Shown piece after piece: positions 34,870-43,427 of a DNA stretch of 64,000 nt. Each line of letters starts with the position of its first letter. Positions within the stretch are counted from its first letter, which is position 1. The notes below the pieces were generated by a model. The model worked only from the letters and a program-made list of their open reading frames with translations. It made no database searches and was not told the origin of the DNA. Source of the stretch: G965198795 sp965198795 (lineage in GTDB: Bacteria > Pseudomonadota > Alphaproteobacteria > Rhodospirillales > Casp-alpha2); the NCBI GenBank assembly GCA_965198795.1, contig OZ240674.1, positions 1,054,001 to 1,118,000 on the forward strand. The letters are read 5' to 3'. Both the position numbers and the translations under genes were made by a program.

Positions 34870-36735
34870 TCACCGCAATCGTTCCGCCTCGTTATCGTTC
34901 CCATCCGCGTCCTGGTCCATCTCTGCGGCGTGGTGGGTGAAGTCTTGCGGTTCCCACGGCAACCGGGGCGGGTTTTTTAGTCTTTTCAACTCCATCGTCC
35001 GGGAGACGCGGGTCATGTTCTTTTCCGTGATCATGATCATCCGCGGCGCGCCGCGGTCTTGATAGACGCCGCGCGCCAGAGAGAACGCTTCCAACGCTGC
35101 GTCGAACCGGGCGTCGTCATTGGTCAGTTTCCCCAGCATGAAGAGCGCCGAGCCCAGATTGTTTTGAGTGGACGCCCAAAGCATGGGCACGTCCATTTTG
35201 CGCCGGACTTGCAGGGCGTTGTCGCAAGCTTCGACGGCCTTTTCCAAAAGCTCGACAGAACGCAATTGCTCGCCCATTACCGCCGCGGCAAGACCAAAGT
35301 TGCTCATCACCTCGCCCCAGCGCTGCGGGTGGTCGGCGCGTGTATAGATCTGCAACGCCGCCTGATACCGGTTCAGGCAGTCTTTCAGCAGACCAGGTTC
35401 GTTCGACGCCGCGTCCAGCCGGTAATGGCAAAGCCCGATCCGATGCTGCAACGCCGCCCATTCGCGGGGATAGGCCTCCTTGGTCAGCACCTCTTGCGCG
35501 GAGACCATCAAGTCGATGGCCTGGCGAAGCGGGGTGACGGCTTCGGAATCTTCCGCCGCCGTTTCCGCTTCTTCCAATTCGGGCGCGAGGCCCTGCAGGA
35601 TCATCGCGGCGTGACGTTGGGCCTGAGCCTTCTCGATGGATCCCTCGACCGTTTCCAACAGGGTGATGGCCCTTCTGTAGAGTTCGACCGCGTTCCGCAA
35701 TAACGCCATTTGTCCCTTTATATGAGACAACTGATAGATCAGGTCAGCCATGAAGATGGAGAGCGCGGCCTGGTCGCGGGTCAGCAACTCGCGGGGGTTT
35801 GCCTCTAAAATGGGCATGGCCGCCTCAATCAGAGCGGGAAGCAAATCCGTCCTGGTTTTTCGTTTTTCCTCCGACAGGGGAACGCTGGCGGCGACCGCCA
35901 GGGCCACGAGAAAATCAGCGAAAACCGCCTCTGGCTGGGCGGGAATCGTCAGCGCCATGGCTGGCTGAAGCGCGCCCGGCGCGTCTTCGTCCGGGACGCC
36001 GAGGGGCAAAAAGCGAAGACGCAAGGTCTGTTCGCCCTGGAGCGCCTCGATCATGACGCACAGATCTCCCTCCGTTGGCGCCAGCGCCTGGCGGGCGGAC
36101 TGGTGAAGAGCCGCCGCATACATATCCGGCGGGACGCCTTCGGAGACCTCCACGGGTTTTTTAAGCACGCGCGCTCGAACGCCGTCCCTGGCGTCCAATA
36201 AGCCGGCGATCAGACTCGTGATGTTGCCGGGATCATCCCTCAAGGGCGAAATCTTGATGTCGATCCTGTTCGGATCCGGCTGTCCGACTTCCTTGATCCG
36301 GCGAAAGAAACCCAGGAGCGAAAAGCGCTTGGTCCGAAGCGGCGGCATACCGGATTCAGGCGGCGGCGGGGGCGGCAGAAAACGCTTCACAAGGCCCCAA
36401 AGACCACCGCCGGCGGCCGCCGTTCCCTGCTCTCCAGCTCCAGCCGCGTTGTCACGACCTGAGCGCCGCTGCGGCGCCCCGGCCGGCCCGGAGACGGGAA
36501 CGGGCTTCAAGGTGACCGTGCCGACGGCGGTGGCGGTGGTCTGGTGTACGCCCGCGGCCAGGTCGTTGACCGCGATGTGTTTGCCGGGACCCATAAAGCC
36601 GATGCGTTTGGTCCCGCCTTCCACCTCCTGGGTCAGTTCCACCTTGCCGCCGATCACGATAAACGCCAGCGTCGCCCGATCTCCCTCGCGGAAGATGACG
36701 TCTTTGTCCTGGAACTGTTTTTTCTCCGTGCTCAC
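34870..36735 (-). CDS. Cyclic-nucleotide-binding-like / TPR fusion protein
   Basis: 621 residues. The N-terminus (residues about 5-75: FQDKDVIFREGDRATLAFIV, GGKVELTQEV) is a CNMP-type beta roll, but it seems cut short and lacks the clear phosphate-binding cassette with R-x-A/S. A Pro/Gly linker with PPPPPP follows at about 118. The C-terminal half has TPR-like helical repeats (AVELYRRAITLLETVEG, CLNRYQAALQIYTR, NNLGSALFMLGKL). Such fusions are thought to be signal-dependent scaffolds. A dyad about 110 bp upstream may be an operator. The ligand is not known. Confidence 0.7.
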   Translation of the reverse strand: MSTEKKQFQDKDVIFREGDRATLAFIVIGGKVELTQEVEGGTKRIGFMGPGKHIAVNDLAAGVHQTTATAVGTVTLKPVPVSGPAGAPQRRSGRDNAAGAGEQGTAAAGGGLWGLVKRFLPPPPPPESGMPPLRTKRFSLLGFFRRIKEVGQPDPNRIDIKISPLRDDPGNITSLIAGLLDARDGVRARVLKKPVEVSEGVPPDMYAAALHQSARQALAPTEGDLCVMIEALQGEQTLRLRFLPLGVPDEDAPGALQPAMALTIPAQPEAVFADFLVALAVAASVPLSEEKRKTRTDLLPALIEAAMPILEANPRELLTRDQAALSIFMADLIYQLSHIKGQMALLRNAVELYRRAITLLETVEGSIEKAQAQRHAAMILQGLAPELEEAETAAEDSEAVTPLRQAIDLMVSAQEVLTKEAYPREWAALQHRIGLCHYRLDAASNEPGLLKDCLNRYQAALQIYTRADHPQRWGEVMSNFGLAAAVMGEQLRSVELLEKAVEACDNALQVRRKMDVPMLWASTQNNLGSALFMLGKLTNDDARFDAALEAFSLARGVYQDRGAPRMIMITEKNMTRVSRTMELKRLKNPPRLPWEPQDFTHHAAEMDQDADGNDNEAERLR

Positions 36736-37329
36736 CCGATGACCTATCCGGCTTCAATCTGCTTCAACCTGCTTTAACCTGTGCGCCGCCGTTGTATGTG
36801 ATATTGGCGCTTAATGGCGTTTCGCGCCACGGCGCCACAATACACAATAAATGTGACAAACATTTATGCGGGGTTAAGCTTCCCCGGTTAATTCCCGATG
36901 TCCGGTCCATGGCGCGGGCGCGCTGACGGCTCGACATGGCGGCGTCCACCCGTCTGGTCTCGCGCGGCGCATTCCCCAGGTTCGTATAGACGCCAGCCGA
37001 TTTGGGCTTGATCACGCCGCCGCGCGCTTGTTCCGTTGGCGCGCGATAACGCCCATGTTGTCGTGGGCGTCCGGCGGTAAGGGATCGAGCGAGAGCGCGC
37101 GGGTGTGGGTTGTGTGAATGAAGAGCCGCGTCCATCTCGTTCGTGCGCCGCCGCTCGGCGCCAATGCGAACAAGCGGGCCGCCTCCCGGTTGCGGAGAGC
37201 GCGTTTTCCCCCGTCGCTCAGGCGCTCCCTGACGCACGCCATGATTGATTTTCCGGGCCTCGCGCAAGCGCGCTCGCGGCGATGTGAAAAACAAGACTAT
37301 TTCATTGATCTAAAAAACAAATCTTTTGT
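36736..37329. other. Intergenic region of 594 bp
   Basis: The left part contains a perfect dyad (see 36847). The rest is GC-rich without a recognisable gene; a 176-codon minus-strand frame over it has Arg-rich, low-complexity content and no family match, so it is not called. Confidence 0.5.
36847..36867. promoter_or_regulatory. Perfect 8-bp dyad upstream of the CNB-TPR gene
   Basis: ATAAATGT, five bases GACAA, ACATTTAT. It lies about 112 bp upstream of the ATG at 36735, in an AT-rich patch that is likely promoter DNA. The dimer-binding regulator is unknown. Confidence 0.4.
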
Positions 37330-37671
37330 TCAGCCGATCAGAGAGAGGACATTCTCCGGCGGGCGGCCCAGGACGGCGGCGTCTCCCTTGACCACGATGG
37401 GCCGCTCAATGACGCGCGGATTGGCGATCATGCCCTGGATGAGTTCGGCTTCGCTCATGTCCCTGGAAAGTCCGGCTTCCCGGGCTTCTTTCGGTCGCAG
37501 GATATCGGCGGCGGTTTTGCCCAGCAGTCCGAGCAGGCGCTTGAATTCCGCGGGACCCGGCGGCGTTTCAAGATACGGCACGATCTCCGGCGAGACCCCG
37601 TTCTCTTCCAGCAAAGCCAGCGTCCGGCGCGATTTGGAACATTTCGGATTGTGATAGATGATGACGCTCAT
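37330..37671 (-). CDS. ArsC-family (arsenate reductase-like) thiol protein
   Basis: 113 residues. YHNPKCSKSRRTLALLEE holds the catalytic Cys, ILRPKEAREAGL the family Arg region, and IERPIVVKGDAAVLGRPPE the C-terminal Arg segment. Glutaredoxin-coupled arsenate reductases have this layout; related YffB proteins may act on other thiols. The start (ATG 37671) overlaps the mscS stop by 4 bp, so it is coupled to a channel gene, not to an ars operon, and true arsenate reduction is uncertain. Confidence 0.85.
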   Translation of the reverse strand: MSVIIYHNPKCSKSRRTLALLEENGVSPEIVPYLETPPGPAEFKRLLGLLGKTAADILRPKEAREAGLSRDMSEAELIQGMIANPRVIERPIVVKGDAAVLGRPPENVLSLIG

Positions 37672-38828
37672 GGCCCGGGTTTCTTCTTGACGCCGGGCGT
37701 CGCCGTGAGAGGGGGGAATATCTCCGGCACGTCGCCCGGCGGGTTCTCTATATAGATGGACGTGGACGGAAAGGCGAAGCCGGAGCCGGCCCCTTCGACA
37801 ATTTCGATCAGCTTATAGGCGAGGTCTTCCTTCACTTTCAGATAATCGCCCCAGATCTTGGTCCGGGTGAAGCAATAAACCATGATGTCGATGGAGGAGT
37901 CGCCGAAGGCGTCGATGCGCACGAAGGTCGAGGCTTCTTCCGGGCTGACGAAGTCATCATGCTCGAGGATATGCGCCTCGATGGCGTCGCGAATTTGGCG
38001 GAGTTGATCGACGGAAGTGCGATATTCGACGCCGATCTTCCAATGAATCCGGCGGTAGGTCATTTCCGAGAAGTTGGTGACCGCGCTGTCGGATAGCTGC
38101 GCGTTGGGCACCATCACCGGCGCCTTGTCGAACCGGCGGATCATGGTGGAGCGGAAACCGATCATCTCCACCGTGCCCTCGACCACGCCATCGGCGCGGA
38201 TCCAATCGCCCTTCTTGAAACGTTTTTCGCCCAGGATCAGCAATCCGGCGATCAAATTCTTGAACAGGTCCTGCGCGCCCAACGCCACAGCCACGCCGAA
38301 CAAACCGAAACCGGCGATAATGGGGCCGACCTGGATGCCCCAGATCTCAAGAATGGCCGCCGCGCCGATGACGATGACCAACACGCGCATCGCCCGGACA
38401 ACCCAGTCCACGAGTTCGGAAGTGAAAACCTTCTCCAGACGTGTCAAGAGCGTACTGACGGGGCCAAGCGTGCAATAGAGGCTCCAGAAGATCGTGTACG
38501 CGATCAGCGAGCGGATCAGGTTGTGGGCGAAAATCGCGACTTCACCCTCGGGCTCCAGCGCTTGAGCCGCCAGAAAAACGCCCAGGACGACCGGAATAAA
38601 CCGGATGGGCGGCTCCAGTGTTTCAATGATGGCCTCATCAAGGGTGAAACGGGTTTTCGCCGCCAGACTTTTCAGCCAGCCGATAAAGAACCGGGTGAAC
38701 AACTGCCTGAGCACCAGGGCGAACAGCAAGATCAGAATGGCGAGAGAGACGCGGCCCACATCCACGCCGAACACGCCCTCTTCCCAGACGTGCGTCACTT
38801 CCCGCCAAAAGATTTCCAGTTCCGCCAT
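37668..38828 (-). CDS. MscS-family mechanosensitive channel
   Basis: 386 residues. Several membrane helices (VSLAILILLFALVLRQLFT, IRFIPVVLGVFLAAQ, LVIVIGAAAILEIWG). The pore helix and beta domain read GLFGVAVALGAQDLFKNLIA and FKKGDWIRADGVVEGTVEMI with RFDKAPVMVPNA, typical of MscS/YnaI-type channels. It opens under membrane tension and releases solutes after osmotic downshock. Overlaps the arsC-like gene by 4 bp; recX ends 10 bp upstream of its start. Confidence 0.92.
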   Translation of the reverse strand: MAELEIFWREVTHVWEEGVFGVDVGRVSLAILILLFALVLRQLFTRFFIGWLKSLAAKTRFTLDEAIIETLEPPIRFIPVVLGVFLAAQALEPEGEVAIFAHNLIRSLIAYTIFWSLYCTLGPVSTLLTRLEKVFTSELVDWVVRAMRVLVIVIGAAAILEIWGIQVGPIIAGFGLFGVAVALGAQDLFKNLIAGLLILGEKRFKKGDWIRADGVVEGTVEMIGFRSTMIRRFDKAPVMVPNAQLSDSAVTNFSEMTYRRIHWKIGVEYRTSVDQLRQIRDAIEAHILEHDDFVSPEEASTFVRIDAFGDSSIDIMVYCFTRTKIWGDYLKVKEDLAYKLIEIVEGAGSGFAFPSTSIYIENPPGDVPEIFPPLTATPGVKKKPGP

Positions 38829-38837
38829 CGGGGCCGC

Positions 38838-39455
38838 TCACTCCTCGATCAGGGCTTCCGCGTTTTCCGGCGTCCCGGCCTCGACAACGCGCCGGGCCGT
38901 GTCGTAATCGAACCCCGCGCGGGCCAGGGCGGCGAGGTCTTTATCCCGTTTTTCCCGGCGGCCAGCTTGATCCGCGCGGTAGGGACCCAGGCCCCGCCTG
39001 CGCGCCAGAGAGACGGCGGCGTTCAAATCCGGTTCCGGCATTTCCCCGCGAAGGGAGTCAATAGCCTCCGAGACCGCGCCGTCGTCAAAGCCTTGCGCCT
39101 TCAGTTTAAACCGGATGGCGCGCTCGCCCGCGCCCCGCGCGTTCAGGCTTCGCGCCCGGGTTTTGGAAAGATCCTGGTCGTTCAGCAGGCCGCTTCGCCG
39201 ATAGCGCGCGAGAATGTCGTCCACCCACGCCTCACCTTCCACTGCGTCCGTGCCGTGCGCTGTCGCCGAGCGGATGACGCGGCGCATCAGGACGGACCGC
39301 AATTGCTGCGCCGACGCCGCGAAGCGCGCCAGATAACGCAGGGCGGCGTTTTCCAAATGACGGCGGGTCGCTTTCCCAGGCCCGCGCCGCTTTCCGGGAC
39401 GTTTCGCGTCCGGCCCGGCCTCGTCCGTCATATCGGGGGTATCCAGAAACTCCAT
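38838..39455 (-). CDS. recX: RecX family regulatory protein
   Basis: About 205 residues of tandem three-helix repeats: RRHLENAALRYLARFAASAQQ, VDDILARYRRSGLLNDQDLSKT and RAIRFKLKAQGFDDGAVSEA are the RecX repeats. It restrains RecA filaments. The start is unclear: ATG 39455 (MEFLDTPDM) is used here; ATG 39431 or 39506 are possible. It faces the ABC permease gene at 39505. Neither recA nor alaS is nearby. Confidence 0.85.
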   Translation of the reverse strand: MEFLDTPDMTDEAGPDAKRPGKRRGPGKATRRHLENAALRYLARFAASAQQLRSVLMRRVIRSATAHGTDAVEGEAWVDDILARYRRSGLLNDQDLSKTRARSLNARGAGERAIRFKLKAQGFDDGAVSEAIDSLRGEMPEPDLNAAVSLARRRGLGPYRADQAGRREKRDKDLAALARAGFDYDTARRVVEAGTPENAEALIEE

Positions 39456-39504
39456 GTCTTGCTTATATCCAGCCCATCTTTGCCCGAAAAGGAGAAATCG
39501 GCCC

Positions 39505-40332
39505 ATGACCGGGACATCCGACCGAGAGCGTCATTCCGCCGGGGACGGGCTTCCGTCCGCTGCGGGCGCGGTCAATTGGGTTGGGCTTCAGACGCTCTAC
39601 ATGCGCGAAGTGCGGCGCTTCATCAAGGTCTTCACCCAGACCTTGATGGCGCCCGTGGTGACGACGCTGTTGTTTCTGGCCGTCTTCGCCCTGGCCCTGG
39701 GCGGCGCGGGGCGGGCCGTCGCCGGCGTTGAGTTCGTCACCTTCCTGACGCCCGGACTCATTGTCATGGCTATTGCCCAGCAATCTTTCATGAATACGTC
39801 GAGTTCCATCGTCATCGCCAAAGTCCAAGGCAATATCGTTGATACGTTGATGCCGCCCCTAAGCCCAACCGAGCTGGTGGTGGGCTATGCGTTAAGCGGC
39901 GCGACGCGGGGCGTGCTGGTGGGCGTGCTGGCGACAATCGCCATGGGCTTCTTTGTGGAGATTGACATTCTTCGTTGGGGCGTGGTTCTGTTTCATGGAG
40001 CGGCGGCGGCTTTGATGATGGCGTTGATGGGTTTGGCCGCTGGCGTTTGGGCGGAGAAATTCGATCATATCGCCTTCGTCACAAATTTTATCGTCACCCC
40101 TCTGACGTTCCTGTCCGGCGCCTTCTATTCGACGGCGCGCTTGCCGGAGACGGCGCGGGACCTCGCTCACCTGAATCCGTTTTTTTACATGATCGACGGG
40201 TTCCGCTATGGCTTCATCGACCATGCGGACGGCTCCATCGCCATCGGATTGGCGGTCGTGACAGGCGCCGTCATCGCCCTCTGGGGGCTGTGCGTGTGGA
40301 TGTTCAAGACGGGTTACAAACTCAAGGCTTGA
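39505..40332 (+). CDS. ABC-2 type transporter permease
   Basis: 275 residues with about six membrane helices: LMAPVVTTLLFLAVFALALG, FLTPGLIVMAIAQQSFM, GATRGVLVGVLATIAMGFF, LMMALMGLAAGVWA, ITPLTFLSGAFYS-like with LSGAFYSTARLP, and IAIGLAVVTGAVIALWGL. This is the ABC-2 family that exports polysaccharides, lipids or drugs. AAGGAG lies about 10 bases before the ATG. The matching ATPase gene, usually adjacent, is absent; the next gene is argD after 207 bp. Confidence 0.9.
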   Translation: MTGTSDRERHSAGDGLPSAAGAVNWVGLQTLYMREVRRFIKVFTQTLMAPVVTTLLFLAVFALALGGAGRAVAGVEFVTFLTPGLIVMAIAQQSFMNTSSSIVIAKVQGNIVDTLMPPLSPTELVVGYALSGATRGVLVGVLATIAMGFFVEIDILRWGVVLFHGAAAALMMALMGLAAGVWAEKFDHIAFVTNFIVTPLTFLSGAFYSTARLPETARDLAHLNPFFYMIDGFRYGFIDHADGSIAIGLAVVTGAVIALWGLCVWMFKTGYKLKA

Positions 40333-40539
40333 GCTTTCGAACGGGCCATCCGGGCGCTGGACTGATTTACCTTTCATGCATGTCCCCCCATGTTTCGCTG
40401 AATCGTCGTCCATGTTTCGTTGACAAGACGGGGCGTCATAAAGATACTCCGCGTCCCTCTCTGACTGGAGCCAGGGGAAAACGCCGAGAAACGCCCGAAT
40501 TTCCCGGCCAGTTTGATTTTTTAGAGGAGGATTCGGGAG

Positions 40540-41736
40540 ATGATCGCCGCGGTTATGCCGACATACGCGCGCACCGGCTTCGCTCTTGAGAAGGGTGAGG
40601 GCATGTACGTATGGACGGACGGCGGACGGCGGCTGCTCGACTTGGGCGCCGGCATCGCGGTGACGGCCTTGGGCCATGCGCACCCGAAATTGACCCGCGC
40701 CATCCAGGATCAGGCGGCCAAGCTGCTGCACTGCTCGAACCTCTATCAAATTCAGGCGCAGACCAAAGCGGCCGAGTTGCTGGTCGCCAACACATTCGCG
40801 GACTCGGTGTTTTTCTGTAACTCCGGCGCGGAAGCCAACGAGTGCGGCGTCAAGATCGCGCGGAAATACCAGACCGCCAGAGGCAATGCGGAGAAATATC
40901 GCGTCATCTGCTGCGATGGGGCGTTCCACGGCCGGACTCTGGCGACCCTTGCGGCGGGCGGTCAGCCCAAGCATCTGGAAGGCTTCGGCCCCGTGACCGA
41001 CGGTTTCGATCATGTGGCGTTCGGAAATCTGAATGAGATGCGCGCGGCGGTGAATGAGAAAACCGCCGGTATTCTGGTGGAGCCCGTTCAAGGCGAGGGC
41101 GGCGTTCGTCCAGCGCCGGAAGGGTATTTGGAAGGGCTTCGCGCCATCTGTGATGAATTCGATCTTCTGATGATGGTTGACGAAGTTCAGTGCGGGAATG
41201 GCCGGACCGGCAGGCTTTACGCCTATCAATGGTCGGACGCGGCGCCCGACGTGCTGACCACGGCCAAAGGACTGGGCGGCGGCTTCCCCGTGGGCGCCTG
41301 TCTCGCCAATGAAAAGGCGGCGGCGGCGATGGTGGCCGGAACGCATGGGTCCACCTATGGCGGAAACCCGATGTCCGCGACGGCGGCGGCGGCGGTGCTG
41401 GAAGAGATTTTGGCCGACGGCTTTCTCGAAAAAGTGCGCGAGATCGCTTGTTATTTATGGGGCGGGCTGACGGCTGTGGCCGATCGTCATCCCGCCATCA
41501 TTTCCGAAATCCGGGGCAAGGGCCTGATGGTTGGGCTCAAGTGTTCGGATGTTGAAAACAGTGAACTCGTGGCGGCCCTGCTGGACGCCGGCGTTCTGAC
41601 CGTGCCGGCTGGCGATAATGTGGTGCGCATGGTGCCCCCGCTGATCATGGAGAAGTCCCACGCCGATGAGGCGGCGGAAGCCCTTGAGGCGGCCTGCCGG
41701 GCGCTGGAAGATAAAAACAAGAGGGGAGCGGCTTGA
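40540..41736 (+). CDS. argD: Acetylornithine/succinyldiaminopimelate aminotransferase
   Basis: 398 residues, class III PLP aminotransferase. SGAEANECGVKIAR, FHGRTLATLAAGGQ and LMMVDEVQCGNGRTG are diagnostic; the PLP Lys is in LTTAKGLGGGFPVGA. It makes N-acetylornithine in arginine synthesis and can serve in lysine synthesis. A GGAGG lies upstream of the ATG. The stop TGA is followed directly by the argF ATG with no gap, so they are co-translated. Confidence 0.97.
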   Translation: MIAAVMPTYARTGFALEKGEGMYVWTDGGRRLLDLGAGIAVTALGHAHPKLTRAIQDQAAKLLHCSNLYQIQAQTKAAELLVANTFADSVFFCNSGAEANECGVKIARKYQTARGNAEKYRVICCDGAFHGRTLATLAAGGQPKHLEGFGPVTDGFDHVAFGNLNEMRAAVNEKTAGILVEPVQGEGGVRPAPEGYLEGLRAICDEFDLLMMVDEVQCGNGRTGRLYAYQWSDAAPDVLTTAKGLGGGFPVGACLANEKAAAAMVAGTHGSTYGGNPMSATAAAAVLEEILADGFLEKVREIACYLWGGLTAVADRHPAIISEIRGKGLMVGLKCSDVENSELVAALLDAGVLTVPAGDNVVRMVPPLIMEKSHADEAAEALEAACRALEDKNKRGAA

Positions 41737-42648
41737 ATGGACCCCCGGCATTTTTTGGACATTCACCGGTTTGACCGGGGCACGCTGCGTCATATCCTGA
41801 AAAAGGGCGTGGATTTCAAACGGAACGGCCACGGTCAGGTTGAACGTCCGCTGGACGGTAAAACACTGGTGATGATTTTCGAAAAGCCGTCCACCCGGAC
41901 GCGCGTCTCGTTCCAGGTCGCCATGCAGGAACTGGGCGGCCAAGTGGTGATCCTTTCGGGCGGCGAGAGCCAATTGGGCCGGGGCGAGAGCGTCGCCGAC
42001 ACGGCGCGGGTGCTCAGCCGTTATTGCGACGCCATCATGATCAGGACGGATGATTCCGGCAAGCTGAGCGATCTGGCGGCGCACGCGGCGGTGCCGGTCA
42101 TTAACGGTTTGACCGATGATTCGCATCCGTGCCAGTTGATGGCCGACATCATGACCTATGAAGAGCATCGCGGCCCGATCAAGGGACGCACGGTGGCTTA
42201 CGCCGGAGACGGCAACAACATGGCGCATTCCTGGATTCATGCGGCAAGCCGTTTCGGTTTCGATTTAAGGCTTGGCTGCCCAGAGGAACTATCGCCTAGG
42301 GCCGACGTCGTGGATTGGGCGCGCGGCGAAGGCGCCAGCGTCACAGTGACGCCGGAGCCGGAAGCCGCGGCGGCGGACGCCGACCTGGTGGTGACCGACA
42401 CCTGGGTTTCCATGGGCGACAAGGACGCCGGACGCCGCCACAACATGCTGGCCCCGTTCCAGGTGAACAAGCGTCTGATGGGATTCGCCAAAAAGGACGC
42501 GCTGTTTATGCATTGCCTGCCCGCCCACCGGGGTGAGGAAGTGACGGCGGATGTCATCGACGGGCCGCAAAGCGTCGTTTGGGATGAGGCGGAAAACCGG
42601 CTGCACGCGCAGAAGGGTATTCTCGCTTGGTGCCTGGACCGGTCATAA
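41737..42648 (+). CDS. argF: Ornithine carbamoyltransferase
   Basis: 303 residues. Carbamoyl phosphate binding STRTRVSFQ, the DDSHPCQLMAD region, the ornithine motif HCLPAHRGEEV and the SMGD in VSMGDKDAG. It converts ornithine and carbamoyl phosphate to citrulline in arginine synthesis. Directly follows argD; the GNAT gene begins 5 bases after its stop. The argD-argF pair with hslO downstream is a known alphaproteobacterial cluster. Confidence 0.98.
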   Translation: MDPRHFLDIHRFDRGTLRHILKKGVDFKRNGHGQVERPLDGKTLVMIFEKPSTRTRVSFQVAMQELGGQVVILSGGESQLGRGESVADTARVLSRYCDAIMIRTDDSGKLSDLAAHAAVPVINGLTDDSHPCQLMADIMTYEEHRGPIKGRTVAYAGDGNNMAHSWIHAASRFGFDLRLGCPEELSPRADVVDWARGEGASVTVTPEPEAAAADADLVVTDTWVSMGDKDAGRRHNMLAPFQVNKRLMGFAKKDALFMHCLPAHRGEEVTADVIDGPQSVVWDEAENRLHAQKGILAWCLDRS

Positions 42649-42653
42649 GCGCC

Positions 42654-43427
42654 ATGGGCGGCGGCCCCGCCCTGGATTTCATCCGTGATATGGACCAGCG
42701 CATGGCCCGCGCGTGGCCCGCGGCCGAGACGCACGCGCTTCACGGTTGGACGCTGCGATATTCAGAAGGCGCGTCCCGCCGGATCGATTCGGTTTTGACG
42801 GCGGCCGAGGTTCCGGATCCGGGTAAGGCCATCCGCAAGGCCGAAGCCTACTACCGGGACCGGGGCGCGCCGCCGCGCTTCCAATTATCGCCGGGTTCGC
42901 CCCGGTATCTCTGGGATGAGCTGCTGGCGCGCGGCTACGAGGAAGAAGCGCCGACCATGGTTTGCACGGCGCCGCTGGACGGCGTTATAAAGACCAGCGG
43001 CGGCATAAAGACTGGTGGCGGCGATTTTCATATCGACGCCGAACCAAATTCTGACTGGGCGGATATTTTCGCCTCGGGCCTAAAGAAGGCGGAGCAGCGT
43101 GAAAAGCGGTTGGCCGCGGCGCGGCGCGCGCCCCCGCCGAAAATCTGCGCGGGCGTCTCCGGCGCGGGAAGGGTCAAAAGTGCGGGTCTCGCGGTTTTGG
43201 ACGAGCGCTGGGTTGGTCTTTTCGGTTTGGCGACGGCGCCGGAATGCAGAGGCCGGGGATTGGGCGGCCGGTTGTTTGACGGCATGATCGAGTGGGCTCG
43301 CGGCCAAGGGGCCGCAGGCGCCTATCTTCAAGTGGAGGAAGACAACCCCCGCGCCCGCGCGCTTTATCGGCGCCTGGGCTTTCAAGACGCCTATCGCTAC
43401 TGGTACGCTCTTAAACAAGATGCCTGA
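42654..43427 (+). CDS. GNAT family N-acetyltransferase
   Basis: About 257 residues. The acetyl-CoA site is GLATAPECRGRGLGGRLFDG (motif A, R-x-x-G-x-G/A) and AYLQVEEDNPRARALYRRLG is motif B. The N-terminal half is an extra domain of about 130 residues with no firm match. The acceptor is not known. It starts at ATG 42654, five bases after argF, and its stop overlaps the hslO start by 8 bp, so it belongs to the arg-hslO operon. Confidence 0.88.
   Translation: MGGGPALDFIRDMDQRMARAWPAAETHALHGWTLRYSEGASRRIDSVLTAAEVPDPGKAIRKAEAYYRDRGAPPRFQLSPGSPRYLWDELLARGYEEEAPTMVCTAPLDGVIKTSGGIKTGGGDFHIDAEPNSDWADIFASGLKKAEQREKRLAAARRAPPPKICAGVSGAGRVKSAGLAVLDERWVGLFGLATAPECRGRGLGGRLFDGMIEWARGQGAAGAYLQVEEDNPRARALYRRLGFQDAYRYWYALKQDA

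Noticed and set aside
36764..37294. 176-codon frame in the gap before the CNB-TPR gene
   Set aside because: Low-complexity Arg/Pro-rich content and no start signal or family match.
39892..41346. 484-codon minus-strand frame opposite the ABC permease and argD
   Set aside because: It is the antisense shadow of two clear genes in GC-rich DNA; composition is Arg/His/Gln-rich with no motif.
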